From positions 3,410,001 to 3,474,000 of the forward strand of contig WAID01000003.1 in the NCBI GenBank assembly GCA_016584495.1: a stretch of 64,000 nucleotides of DNA, given 5' to 3'. The position numbers and the translations under genes are program-made. The DNA is from Celoporthe dispersa. Its lineage: Eukaryota; Ascomycota; Sordariomycetes; Diaporthales; Cryphonectriaceae. The notes below the pieces were generated by a model, which had not been told where the DNA came from, ran no database searches, and was given only the letters and a program-made list of their open reading frames with translations. Shown piece after piece: positions 1-10,149 of this stretch. Each line of letters opens with the position of its first letter. Within the stretch, counting starts at the first letter, position 1.

Positions 1-1102
1 CCGACCTGAACCCGCAGCCCGGGTGGTGGGAGAAGTTTATAGGCCCCGGCTGTGCCCTGGACACGGACAGGTTCTTTATAATATGCACCAACGTCCTCGG
101 CGGCTGCTATGGCTCGACCGGCCCCAGCAGCATCGACCCCGCCGACGGCCAGAACTACGCCACGCGCTTCCCCATCCTGACCATAGACGACATGGTCCGC
201 GCCCAGTTCAGGCTGCTGGACCACCTCGGGGTCGACAGGCTGTACGCGAGCGTCGGGTCCAGCATGGGCGGCATGCTGTCCCTGGCGGCCGCCGTGCAGT
301 CCCCAGACCGGGTGGGCAGGATCGTCTCCATCAGCGGGTGCGCCCGGAGCCACCCCTACAGCATAGCCATGCGCCACACCCAGAGGCAGGTCCTGATGAT
401 GGACCCGAACTGGAACAGGGGCTTCTACTACGGCCGGGTCCCTCCCCACCACGGCATGAAGCTCGCCCGTGAGATCGCCACCGTCACCTACCGCTCCGGC
501 CCCGAGTGGGAGCAGCGCTTCGGCAGGAGGAGGGCCGACCCGGCCAAACCCCCGGCCCTGTGCCCGGACTTCCTCATCGAGACGTACCTGGACCACGCCG
601 GCGAGAAGTTCAACCTGACCTACGACGCCAACAGCCTCCTGTACGTCAGCAAGGCCATGGACCTGTTCGACCTGGGCGGCGAGAACAGGGCACGCACCGC
701 AGCCCGGCGGGCGGAGCGGGAGGATGAGCTCGCCTCGGGCGGCGGCCCCGTGGGCTTCGACACCAGCTGCAGCCTCACCCTCCCGGACGACCCGTACGAG
801 GAGCAGCCGGGCACCAGCGAGGGCGAGGTGGACCCGGCGCAGGCCCTGAGCGCGAGGCCGCCCGCGGACCTCGTCGCGGGGTTGGCTCCCTGCGCGACCA
901 CCCGACGCTCGTCATGGGTGTGGCCAGCGACATCCTGTTCCCCGCGTGGCAGCAGCGCGAGATCGCCGAGACGCTGAGGTATGCCGGCAACAGGAAGGTC
1001 ACGCATGTCGAGCTCAGCGAGGAGCAGAGCATGTTTGGTCACGACACCTTCCTGCTGGACCTGCAGAACATCGGAGGCAACATCAAGACCTTCCTGGGTT
1101 GA
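1..1102 (+). CDS. MET2: Homoserine O-acetyltransferase, 3' part (5' end outside window)
   Basis: Acetylates homoserine with acetyl-CoA, the first committed step to methionine in fungi. The frame is open from base 3 and starts inside the conserved N-terminal block (NPQPGWWEKFIGPG, then NVLGGCYGSTGPSS). The nucleophile elbow VGSSMGGM lies near 258-281, the catalytic Asp in SDILFP near 926, and the catalytic His in FGHDTF near 1040, so the alpha/beta-hydrolase triad is complete. A low-complexity insert near 700-860 is usual for filamentous fungi. The reading frame changes at the CCC run at 888-890: one more C would join GLAP to LRDHPTLVMGVASD, so this looks like a one-base deletion, probably a sequence error. 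Stop TGA at 1100-1102. The start codon and upstream exons are missing because the window begins here. Confidence 0.93.
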
Positions 1103-1161
1103 TAAGAGGGGGGAGACCGGGGACCAGAGTGGTGACATGAAGGCCCCTCCGTCGGTATCTG

Positions 1162-1189
1162 GTGTGTGTGTGTGTGTGTGCGCGCGCGC
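1162..1189. repeat. (GT)n/(CG)n microsatellite
   Basis: A run of GT dinucleotides passes directly into CG dinucleotides, about 60 bp downstream of the MET2 stop codon. Alternating purine-pyrimidine of this type can adopt Z-DNA; that is inference only. Confidence 0.9.
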
Positions 1190-1286
1190 CGTGTTATCAC
1201 GAGACCTGGACGCCTCGTCAGAAGACGGGTATTCATCGCGGGCATCTCGGAGAGACCAGAGATCTAGTGGCCATAATTCCTATCGT

Positions 1287-1312
1287 TATATATATATATA
1301 TATATATATATA
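1287..1312. repeat. (TA)n microsatellite
   Basis: About 13 TA units in non-coding DNA between MET2 and the next gene. Confidence 0.9.
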
Positions 1313-2115
1313 AATGTATATGTATATAAGGCGGAAGCCAGCTCATTCCAATTTCCACAAGTATCTAGCGCATACAGATTGAGGTCGGTGGATGCTGCTC
1401 TCCGTTGCGCAGTGTGCGAAATATGGTTTTCAACTTGGAGGGACGACATGGGAGACCCCGGGGGGGGGGGAATAGTCATAGAAGAATCAACCACGATAGA
1501 GGGATGCAAAAAGGCCTAGGTTCTTGATTCGTTTCATCTCACCGTCCCAACCTGCAACCAGCTGCGAGTGTGTGTGTGGTATGAGAACATTGCCTGTTTC
1601 GGCAGCCAGCCCTGACATGATTGGTGGGCCTGAGGGATTGCTTCTTCAACGCTTGCTTTCGCCGAGTCAAGCGCGATGCCTTCATTTCGGAAGCGAAACG
1701 AGAAGTCACTGGAACCACAAAAGCGTCAGCTGAGTTTGGCCCCTATTCTCTTTCGTTCCCTAGGCTGGTCCTTGGGTGGTGTCAGGCCTGGATGCTTCTA
1801 TCAATTGATTGATTACCCCAGGGTGACCGCCAGCCGCAACGTGCAAGGGAACGGGTGTTTCTGTTTCAAACTGATTGCGGATCGCTTTTCGGAAACAAAA
1901 TTCTCCTCTCGTACTTGGTGATATATAGACACGACCGGCCAGGTCCCCTGAGATGGATCAATATCTAGAGACTTTGCAAAACATCAAGCAGTTAGCAGCG
2001 TTATCGTCTTCGGAGAGACTGGATCTCTAGGCTCTCTCGTTCATTCTTTCACCTTGCATTGTATATATATTTCCAGGCCTCTCTGCCGACTGGTGTCTCT
2101 TTTTTTTGAACAGCC

Positions 2116-3300
2116 ATGACTCTCACTCGCTATACCCTTCCCAGCATACTCGCAGCGGCCCTGCTGGCCACGGCCGATTCTGGCTTTGGCAATCTGGCCT
2201 ACCTTGGTAAGAAAAAGAAAGAGAAAATTGACGAGGACACGTGCCTGCGGTTCGAGGTCAACCAACCACGCTGACGCTCAACCCGACAAGGTCCTTGGTC
2301 GTCGACGATTCCTGCCAGCCCTTACCTCAAGAACGTCACCTACTCGCTCGAGGTGCCTGATGTCCTCACTGATTACAACACTTCCGACTCGTCCCTCTGG
2401 GTGTCTATCTGTGAGTGATGATTCTGGTCCGCGATAGAGCCCCAGCGAGATAATTTACCACACCGTGTGCTGACCATGGATCCCTTTTCTTCTCCCTTTT
2501 CCCCTGCGCCCAGGGATGGGAGTGCAGCCAGACTCTACCGATGTGATGGAATCTGATCTCGTCCAGCCCCTACTGAGTACGCCCGAGGTCGCACCTAGCC
2601 ATGACGTTGGGCATCATTGCTGATTTTCCGGTATCCTCCAAAAGATTGGTGCATCGACCAGACGAGCTGCGGATGTCCCGCCAGCGCGACAGAGTGGTGC
2701 GTTGCCGCCAGCACCTATACGCCGGCGGGGCAGCTGGGGGAGCCCTACGTCGCTGTCCCTACCGGCTCGGTTCTTGACTTTGAGAGTATGTCTGCCACTC
2801 TCTGTCAACATCCTGTGGTGGCGGATCGGTAGATCTTGTGTACTGATACAAGACTTGTTCCGCAGTCTACGTCGAAGACGATTCGATCGTCCAAAAGGTC
2901 TACCTAAATGGTGAGGTCGTGTCCCAGTTGTCCAATGGTAAGACAAATCCCCCTACCCCCTCATCCATCCTCTTGACTTGTTCCGCATACTCTCCTGGCA
3001 GACCTCATGCTGATCAACACTGTTTCTTTTCCTCTCTTCTCTCTTCAACTTCTAGACATTTTCTACCCCGGAACCTTCTACGGCGCAAACGAGTGCTCGT
3101 CCGCATCCTGCGGCGCCCTCCCCGCGTACAGCTGGTCCAACATCACCATGACCTTCAGCGACGCCGTCACGGACCTCGACTCGTACGCCTACTTCACGGG
3201 AGCTTCGGGCTCGACCATGGAGAGCTCTGAGGACGGCACGGTGTGGACGTGGAGCGAGATCAAGATCGACGCCAACCCGGTGGGCGAGTGGAGCAATTAA
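2116..3300 (+). CDS. Small secreted cysteine-containing protein (ConA-like type), six exons
   Basis: Exons read as 2116-2206, 2291-2410, 2514-2576, 2645-2785, 2866-2937 and 3056-3300; all donors are GT, acceptors AG, and the phases join without a stop. The product of about 240 residues starts with a signal peptide (MTLTRYTLPSILAAALLATA). It then has N-glycosylation sites (NVT, NTS, NIT), a cysteine-rich stretch around WCIDQTSCGCPA, and a C-terminal part containing ECSSASCGALPAY. The layout resembles a family of fungal secreted hypothetical proteins with a concanavalin-like fold, distantly like the G1/eqolisin peptidases. I do not see the eqolisin catalytic Gln/Glu context, so no enzyme activity is claimed. 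Five introns in such a short gene is unusual. Confidence 0.75.
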
Positions 3301-3687
3301 GGGACCCCAGCAAGAGGGGACTGGCCGTGTTGCACTATGGGGGCTGTGTCGGTTGGGAATCCTTGCTCGCCTTTGACGGGGACCTAGACAACAATGTCTG
3401 GTCTTTTAGCTTGTTTTAGAACCCGGAGTCATATGTTACAAGGCTCTTGGAGTTCCCTACATTACAATATAAGATGGTATAAGAGTTCTGTACAAGTCAA
3501 GTTCTGAGATTTGCTACTTTGCAAACACTAATACCATCTAGATACATGATATGAACTGACAATTTTATAATTATTATTCACAAATGATCCACCGGTTCAC
3601 TTATTTAGGCTACCTGGTTGAAGTATAGTTTTCCTCCCACTCGATATTGCCAACATTCATTGTACCAGGCCTCTAGGCCCCTAGGTA
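3301..3687. other. Convergent intergenic spacer
   Basis: An AT-richer 3' spacer between two convergent secreted-protein genes. No gene seen; several short AT-rich stretches (3440-3600) could serve as polyadenylation signals for both. Confidence 0.6.
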
Positions 3688-4131
3688 TCAAGTCGTATAC
3701 GTACCAGTCTTGAAAAAGGTCAGTAAGCTCTGCATATGGTGCTACAGATCGTCAAAGGGAACCAAATAAAAGAGACAACAGACTCACCTGCCAGACATCC
3801 ACAGAGACCTGTTCCGCGTCGAGCCGCGCTACATACCCATACGCAACCACATAATTCAGGTAGTTATACGCAGAACACGCCGTCTCGAACGTCAAAAACA
3901 CATTCGGCGAGTGGCCCGTCTCCTTGGCCAGGATCGTGCACCCGTCGGATGTCTGCAGGAGCGCCACGACGTTCGGATTGAACACGCCGTTGGTGTCTTG
4001 CATGCCGGTGTCGAGGCCGCCGAGGACCGTACCTGTGGGATGATATTCTTCGTCAGGCGAGGATGTCCAGGAGCTTTCGCGCCTGGGTTGCTCAGGCTCG
4101 ATAAAAACTGAGTGCTTCGACAAGAGCATAT

Positions 4132-4164
<33 letters not shown>

Positions 4165-4433
4165 TGTGTGTGTGTGTGTATAGCTACTAACTTACCCTCT
4201 ATCTCTGGTCCGGTGAAACTACCACCTTGGACCGGCTCGAACGCTTGAATGCCCACTGGTGTGGATCCGAGGTCGGTAAGGGTGCCATCCTCCAGGTACA
4301 GAGTGAAGAGATATGTCAATGCAGGAACCGTTGGGGTGGTGTCGTTTGTTGAGCGTCCCGAGAGCGCAATCGTGGGTAGGCTGTATGCTGTGGCCGCCAG
4401 ACCAAGCAGAGATGTGAAGAGAGAGGCCAACAT
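3688..4433 (-). CDS. Secreted DUF3237-type protein
   Basis: Exon 1 runs 4433-4196, exon 2 4032-3788, and a short last exon is placed at 3708-3688. The N-terminus (MLASLFTSLLGLAATAYSLP) is a signal peptide. The pattern of GGSFTGPEIEG joined across intron 1 to GTVLGGLDTGMQDTNG matches fungal DUF3237 proteins, small beta-barrel proteins of unknown function. Potential N-glycosylation at NDTT. The final exon uses the branch-like CTGAC near 3725 and an acceptor giving WQTGTYTT then stop. An alternative acceptor near 3676 would give a slightly longer tail, so the C-terminus is uncertain. Intron 1 contains a long AG/TG microsatellite. Confidence 0.75.
4137..4179. repeat. (AG)n(TG)n microsatellite inside an intron
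   Basis: About 14 AG units followed by about 8 TG units on the + strand. The repeat lies within intron 1 (4195-4033) of the DUF3237-type gene, between its donor and acceptor. Confidence 0.9.
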
Positions 4434-5980
4434 TTTGAACGACAGGTCCGATGTTCTCTTTTTTTTTCCCCCTTCCTTTTTCCTTTTTCTTCTTTCTATC
4501 TTTTCTTTCCCTGCTTCGAAAATTTTTTCAAGACTGGTTACACAGAGTCTGGACCAATCGTCGTGTTACACGACATGATTATATCCTCATGGTCATCTCG
4601 ACATCTTGCAGCTTCAGGTTGTTTATATTATAATCAAGTAATTACTTCCTCTCTTGTCGATCCGACTTCCAGTGCATTGTAAGTTAGTCTAAATGTTTCT
4701 ATAACTCCGAAGAATTACTCCGGGTACTACACATGTATATTGCCAAGGGGCTGAGGACTCTAGGCAATAAAACAAATATGTCGATTCCAAATGTTTTTTC
4801 CAATTTCTAACGGAGGCGCCCAGAGCACCTTCAGCTCCCACCCAAGGCGCGAGGTGCCGCCTGCTGACAGCCCCACCACTCCTTGCAGCTTAGCCGCAGA
4901 GCCTATGAGCAGATAAGTGACCGGCTCTCCAGTGCTAGGGCTGACTTTCGGCCCGTCCGAGTCCAATATATGGTCCATCAGGATCCTCATGATGTAATGG
5001 CCTGTCATCTTTATTGTGTTCAGAGGTGTGCTTGCAAGCCTCTGCAGCTCGAATCCTTTGATGGTTCTGAGGATTCAGCCGACCTCGGGACTCTCAAGGA
5101 GACTGAGAAAGGCGGCGGTATCTACAATATGCTCTCCATGGTTACTTCGCCTGCTGTGTTCGGGCTCCTCAACTCCCAATTGTCCTCTGATTTCCTCGTT
5201 CTTGTCCTTGCCGTTCCTTTCCCTTCATCCTTGTCGCCATGCTATGATCCGAGGCCCTCTCTAGACTCGTGATCATCAGGTATGAGGAGCGGACCCAATG
5301 ATTCTCAATCTTATCATGCAATCATAGCGTTAGGAAAGCCGAAGAACCGAGCATTGATTAAACATATTTGACCCTTGACAGTCAGGCCAGGCACAGCGCA
5401 TAATTACTTTGCAAATGTGTTCATATAACACAGTGATCTTGAGCAATCGGCATTATTTCAACTCGTCTAGTTGACTGTTGCAGTGTGCTGATATCCTTCA
5501 AAAGACAAATGGAGAGACAGAAATAGATGTATGCCCAAGACCTCACACCCGAGCTCAATTCTTGGGCTGTCGATTGCCTGATGGCACATCCCGATTATTC
5601 TACAGGCCAAAGCTCTGCAGCCTCGATGCAAAGGGCGCTCCTGAACCACGAGCACCCAGGCTCACTGGCTGAGTCCCACGGGCACAGCATGTTACAACTT
5701 TTCAGTTTTCTGTTCGTGCTGACTCGGCTCAGCGAGTTCAACAAGCAACACTCGGCGATCAATACTCTTTTCAATGACCTGTATTCACACGTCGATCGCC
5801 TCGAACTTTTCAGCACATTGCAAGATGATTCTGAACCCTGAAACTTCGAAAGAAACCTTGCGTGGCATGCCGTTTTGAACTCTATGCCCAAGGCGGATCA
5901 GGGAAAGATGACAATATGCGCACACACATTCAAGGAAATCGTCCGGGTAGCGCAAGGACCCAGGATGGGACGAACAGATT
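4434..5980. other. Gene-poor relic zone, left part
   Basis: Lower-GC DNA without an intact gene. Pyrimidine-rich tract at 4457-4512 lies upstream of the DUF3237-type gene. On the minus strand 5100-4760 an open frame (containing MTGHYIMRILMDHI) looks protein-like but I cannot assign it. On the plus strand 5527-5841 an open frame ends in INTLFNDLYSHVDRLEL, also unassigned. Both may be debris of the multidomain genes whose fragments follow. Confidence 0.4.
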
Positions 5981-6193
5981 TTGGCTATAATTATCGGCAG
6001 ACTTCCAGCATGGCCAGCTCCAAATGATGAGGTTTGGCCTTTGAAGGGGTATCATCGTCCTGTAATCCTGAGGAAAGTGCATGGTCGCTACATCTCCATC
6101 GGCTCCGCTTATATTATTGAGCTTCTCGGTGGACGATCTCAGGATGAGGTGAATGGTCTAGGGGAACAGGTTGGTGTTGTAAAAATATACTGA
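5981..6193 (+). pseudogene. Possible HET-type C-terminal fragment
   Basis: A 70-codon open frame contains DEVWPLKGYHRPVILRK followed by GRYISIGSAYIIELLGG. This resembles the short C-terminal block of fungal HET/incompatibility-type and related ankyrin proteins, where a 'GDEVWVLxGxxxPxxLR' strand is followed by a 'Y..xGxAYIxxLxxG' strand. No HET domain or start region is found upstream, so it is called a relic. Low confidence, because the match is by eye and short. Confidence 0.3.
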
Positions 6194-6792
6194 GAACCAT
6201 TGCAACAGAGATTAGATTACTCATCTTTCGCATCTACTTTTTATATATCTCAGGCTTCTGCCCACCTATCTCTTCTTATACAATCTTTCAGCAGCCGCCT
6301 GAGTAATAATAGTGCAGAGTTTGTGTCTTGAGGCAGATACTACGGCTCCTGCTAAGAGCGAGGCATTCGAGAACAATAGCAAGCCCTAGGTAAAGAAGTA
6401 GCAAGGGGTCTATCTGTTTAAACCCATACAAGCATTTTAGCGGACAAAACCGCGGCAGGAATTGGCAGACCCGAAGGAACTCGCCGAGTTACCGAGAATC
6501 ATCCGCAGCAGTGAAAAGAGTTTTTTTTTTTTTCCCTCCCTCAAAGTGGAACTGCGGATGGAGTGTCTTCGGGAAGGCTTCCGTCCGCGCTAGGGAGCGA
6601 ATATTGCAACAGTGACTCTCCCGAAGTTAACATCAATGCACCGCTTGACGTGATACTTATGATATGTAAGATAATCAACTGGCTTGTATTTGCCTTGGCA
6701 GAAGCTCAAGAAGCTATCTATAGCTGGAAGAATATGTTCCTGTTTAGTTTCATTGAGAGTACAATAGTATATTGCAAACAGAGTGGTTCTTT
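6194..6792. other. AT-rich stretch without a gene
   Basis: No gene recognised. It includes a T run at 6523-6534 and AT-rich DNA at 6780-6830 around TTAATAATATTAAA, at the end of the ankyrin relic. Confidence 0.5.
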
Positions 6793-7385
6793 CGGTTTCT
6801 GCGTTTAATAAATAGTTTAATAATATTAAATCTTTCGTCAAACATCTTCACAATCTTCTCCTTCCCTCCTTCTTTTGCAACCAACCAACATGATCGACCC
6901 TCAATATCCTCATAGGAAGGATTGGCTCCCTGCTCAAGTAAGTATTCTGCAACCCTTTCTTGGGCCCTTGGATGCCGCACGATAGGGTGCTGTTCCCCAA
7001 AAGGCCACGACTTTCTGGTGATATCTCTGCCGAGTCCCAAGGCCCTGTCGCCTCTAGGTTGGCACCATTCTTCACCAGCAGCTGAAGCCCACCCACATTG
7101 CCAAGCTCAGCTGCAGCGATATGTGTTCCGCCGTAGTAGTCGTTGGGTTTGAGGCTCCATCCGTGCTTCAATAGCAGACGAAAGGTCTCCGGATGGCTGC
7201 TGTCCAAGAAATGCACAGACGCCCAATTCACTCTCATCAAGTCCACCAGCCCTATCCGGGTCCTGTCCGTTCTCAGGGAGAAAGTCGACGAGACATAGAT
7301 CGCTATCATATACTGCTTGGCTCAGGGCATCGCCCCCGGCCTCGCCAGTATGAGCATTGAGGTCAAAGCCTTGTGCTGGCAGCAT
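6793..7385 (-). pseudogene. Degenerate ankyrin-repeat gene fragment
   Basis: Ankyrin-like repeats occur in three overlapping minus-strand frames. Near 7385-7250 is LNAHTGEAGGDALSQAV plus a DFLxENGQDPDR-type repeat. Near 7240-7040 are PETFRLLLKHGW and GGTHIAAAELGNVGGLQ, then LLVKNGANLEATG. Near 6990-6870 are RVAEYLLEQGANPSYEDIEG and GRSCWLVAKEGGKEKIVK. The pieces keep the ankyrin order, but frame changes near 7250 and 7040 are needed to link them. No start region or other domain is present. It is most likely the C-terminal end of a decayed ankyrin (NACHT- or HET-type) gene, although sequence errors could also cause the frame breaks. Confidence 0.6.
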
Positions 7386-7765
7386 GCACCATATGCCTGT
7401 TGACCTTGCGCCGCCTCCTCAGAGCCCACTCCTATGAATGGGGTTTGCTAATCATTGTGGCTATCGTATGTTGCCTCACCTGAGTCACGACAGGATTTGT
7501 AGTCCAAGATAACTAGCCCTTCCGGAGCGGAAGCGGAGTGGATCCCTGAAAACACGGAGTGGCATGACAGACTAAGGTCTGGGAGAGGACAGAATTTTCT
7601 TTTTTGGGCGGTGAATTGATATTAAAGGGAGGAAGGGGGCCTCCAGAAAGAGAAACGGTGGGTGCCGCGAAGAATGGCTCCAAGACAAACGCCATCATAT
7701 CGTCACAGGCACCCGTGGCTGAGAGAAGACGAAGCCCGCCAGCAGCGGGAGATGCACGATAGGAA
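7386..7765. other. Spacer and promoter of the MFS gene
   Basis: No gene seen; the transition from relic zone to the next intact gene. Sequence GC rises again from about 7500. Confidence 0.5.
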
Positions 7766-9228
7766 ATGCACGAAAAAGACAAGGCCGAGAATGACCCGGC
7801 TGGCATCCTATCCTCAGACTCATCCGCGGTAATTCTGCTCAAGGATGAACCGCCGAATGGCGGGCTGAGGGCATGGCTCCAGGTCCTCGGGGCCTTCTTC
7901 ATGTACTTTAACACCTGGGGTAAATGCGGTCCAGCCAACCAGTCCTGTGTTGATACTATTGACCTGGGAGAGGGATGGCCTAACTGACAGTCTCTGGTGT
8001 GCAGGTATCGTCTCGAGTTATGGGAGCTATCAGGAGTACTACGAAGAGTCGATCCTCAGCACGAGCACCTCCTTCCAGGTCTCTGCCATCGGAGCGACCC
8101 AGAGCTTCTTCATGGTGTTCCTGGGGTTTCTCGCCGGCCCTATCTTCGACAAGGGATATTTCAGGCCTCTTATCAGGAGCGGATCCTGTCTCGTGCTTCT
8201 GGGCACAGTGACGCAAGGGTTCTCGACTCGATACTGGCATCTGCTTCTGTCCCAGGGCGTCTGTGTTGGCGTGGGGATGGGATGCCTGGCAGTTCCCAGC
8301 ATAGCTATCCCGTCCGCGTGGTTCACGACCAAGATGCCTCTGGCAAATGGCATCATCGTCTCAGCGAGCGGATTTGGAGGGTTTGTCTTCCCCCTTCTTA
8401 CCCACGGCCTCCTGTGGAGAAGGGTCTTGGTGCCCAGGTCTCACCGGAAACTAATATGTATTACCGTCCTCAGGGTTGTATATCCAATCATGATCAAGTG
8501 CTTGATCCCGCTCGTGGGCTTCAGGTACGCGAGCCTGAGCGTGGCGCTGGTGGTGCTCATCACCCTGGGGATATCCAACATCGTCATGAGCCAGCCCGAG
8601 TGCTCACGACCAAAGAGGGCCTTCTTCGACCGAACAGTCTCGACAGACGTGCCATACCTTCTCTTCGTCCTCGGCTGCGTGCTCACGTTCCTGGGCCTCT
8701 ACACGACCTTCTTCTACGTTGCGGACTTCGCGGTCGAGACGGACGTCGTGGAGGAAGGCGTGGCAGCATATCTCGTGACGGTACTGAACGCCGCGTCCAT
8801 CCTCGGACGCATCCTGCCAAACATTCCACAGATCACGCACGGGCTGGGGCCGTTTAACATGATGATCATCTCGGTGTCGTCGCTATCTCTTCTCGTGTTG
8901 TGCCTCAACGCCGATGCTGGTTTCGCGGGACTCATGACCATAGTCAGCCTCTACGGGTTCTTCACTGGTTCCTTTTTTCTCTCTCCAGCCCACAATCTTC
9001 TGGCGGCTCACCGCAGATATGAACCGTCACGGGACACGGATGGGAATGGCGTCGACGTGTATGAGCTTTGGGCTTCTGGTCGGGGCGCCGGCTTCTGGGG
9101 CGCTGTTGAGAGTGTTCGGGTTCCAGGCCAGCTGGGCCTGGAGTGGAGCGACGCTGTTCTTGGGTGCCATGGCTGTACTTGGGAGCCGAGGGCTGTCAGG
9201 AGGCTGGTATCCGTTCAGGAGCGTCTGA
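7766..9228 (+). CDS. MFS transporter, monocarboxylate-porter type
   Basis: A plasma-membrane 12-helix major facilitator of the fungal MCT-like group; substrate unknown. The start ATG at 7766 precedes PPNGGLRAWLQVLGAFF, the usual first motif of the family, and FNTWG. Exons: 7766-7919, 8005-8380 and 8474-9228. Intron 2 (GTTTGT donor) is 93 bp and has no in-frame stop, so it can be mistaken for coding; removing it restores SGFGG-VVYPIM, the family motif. The six-T run at 8973-8978 shifts the frame; with five T the gene reads on through QPTIFWRLTADMNRHGTRMG to the stop at 9226-9228. It borders the relic zone. Alternative: a relative transporting other organic acids or a riboflavin-like substrate. 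Confidence 0.82.
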
Positions 9229-10149
9229 GAACAGGGCGAGGGCTGGACCGTGGTGCATAGGGAGTTCGGCTCTCCTCAGCACGACAGAAGGGCGGCAGGG
9301 AGTGGGAATGGGATGGGAAAGGGGGCTTTTCAGACTCAATGACAGACAGGGACCTGGTCTTTGTGATTTTTCCTCAAGATACCCAATGTCAATTTTACGT
9401 ACCAGTTAATATCATTCAAAAATCTGCATCGGTTCGACAGCAGCACCGAGGACTGGACCTGACGCCCGTACTCTATATAGGCATAGTGAGCTCAACCGAA
9501 TAATTCCCTTCTATACATGGACCGGCTGAGCAACACACACGGCAGCACCAGCCGTCTTGCCTTGGTATGTGATAACCACCCATGGATGGGGGAGCACAGG
9601 GGGACTGAGGGACTCCAGGAGCTTTCATCTCAGCCTCCTAGGCATTATGGAATAGTCAGCGGCGATAGTGGCAAGGCAGAGGTGAAGGCAACTTGAGAGG
9701 CCTTCGAGGCGTGGATCACCTGACCACGAGGCATAGTAAATGCTGCCCTGCTGGGTCACATGAGATTCCATCCGAACATTACACCCACGGTAGATACATT
9801 CACACGTGCTTTACGCGTTTTTCTGCAGGCTGCCCCACCTCTCCACGAGCCTCGCGACCTGGTGTTGGGGCCCCCGTGTGTGTGTCTGTCAACGCAGCAA
9901 CGAACTGGCCCAACAACAACAATAATAACTCGACGCGCCCCAACCCACTACTGCTTCCACTGTTTTCTTTTTTTTCTCTCCTTCCTTCCTATTCTCTCTT
10001 CCTTCTCCCAACCCAAGCAAAGACCGACCCCGAGAGCAACACACTCTCTCCAAAGTTTTTGATCACCACCAACATCGACCAGCATCCTCCCTCCCACCAC
10101 CATCATCACCACCATCAAAAACTTTCTTCCTTTTTTCTATTTCGACAAG
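9229..10149. promoter_or_regulatory. Promoter region of the poly-Q gene with CT-rich tract
   Basis: No gene seen in this 0.9 kb. A strong pyrimidine tract at 9957-10010 and a CAC/CAT tract at 10098-10120 immediately precede the start codon at 10150. CT-rich boxes of this sort are common just upstream of transcription starts in highly expressed fungal genes. Confidence 0.55.

Larger units (their letters stand above)
1103..2115. other. Intergenic, MET2 terminator region and promoter of the next gene
   Basis: No supported gene. The stretch holds a GT/GC tract at 1162-1189, a TA tract at 1287-1312, a G run near 1460-1468, and a T run at 2100-2107 just before the start codon of the secreted protein. 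Short open frames here lack signal peptides, splice logic or recognisable motifs. Confidence 0.7.

Noticed and set aside
6194..6840. Repeat-induced point mutation signature in the AT-rich relic zone
   Set aside because: The region is AT-richer, but no duplicated partner or clear CpA-to-TpA excess can be judged by eye; a dinucleotide-index calculation would be needed.
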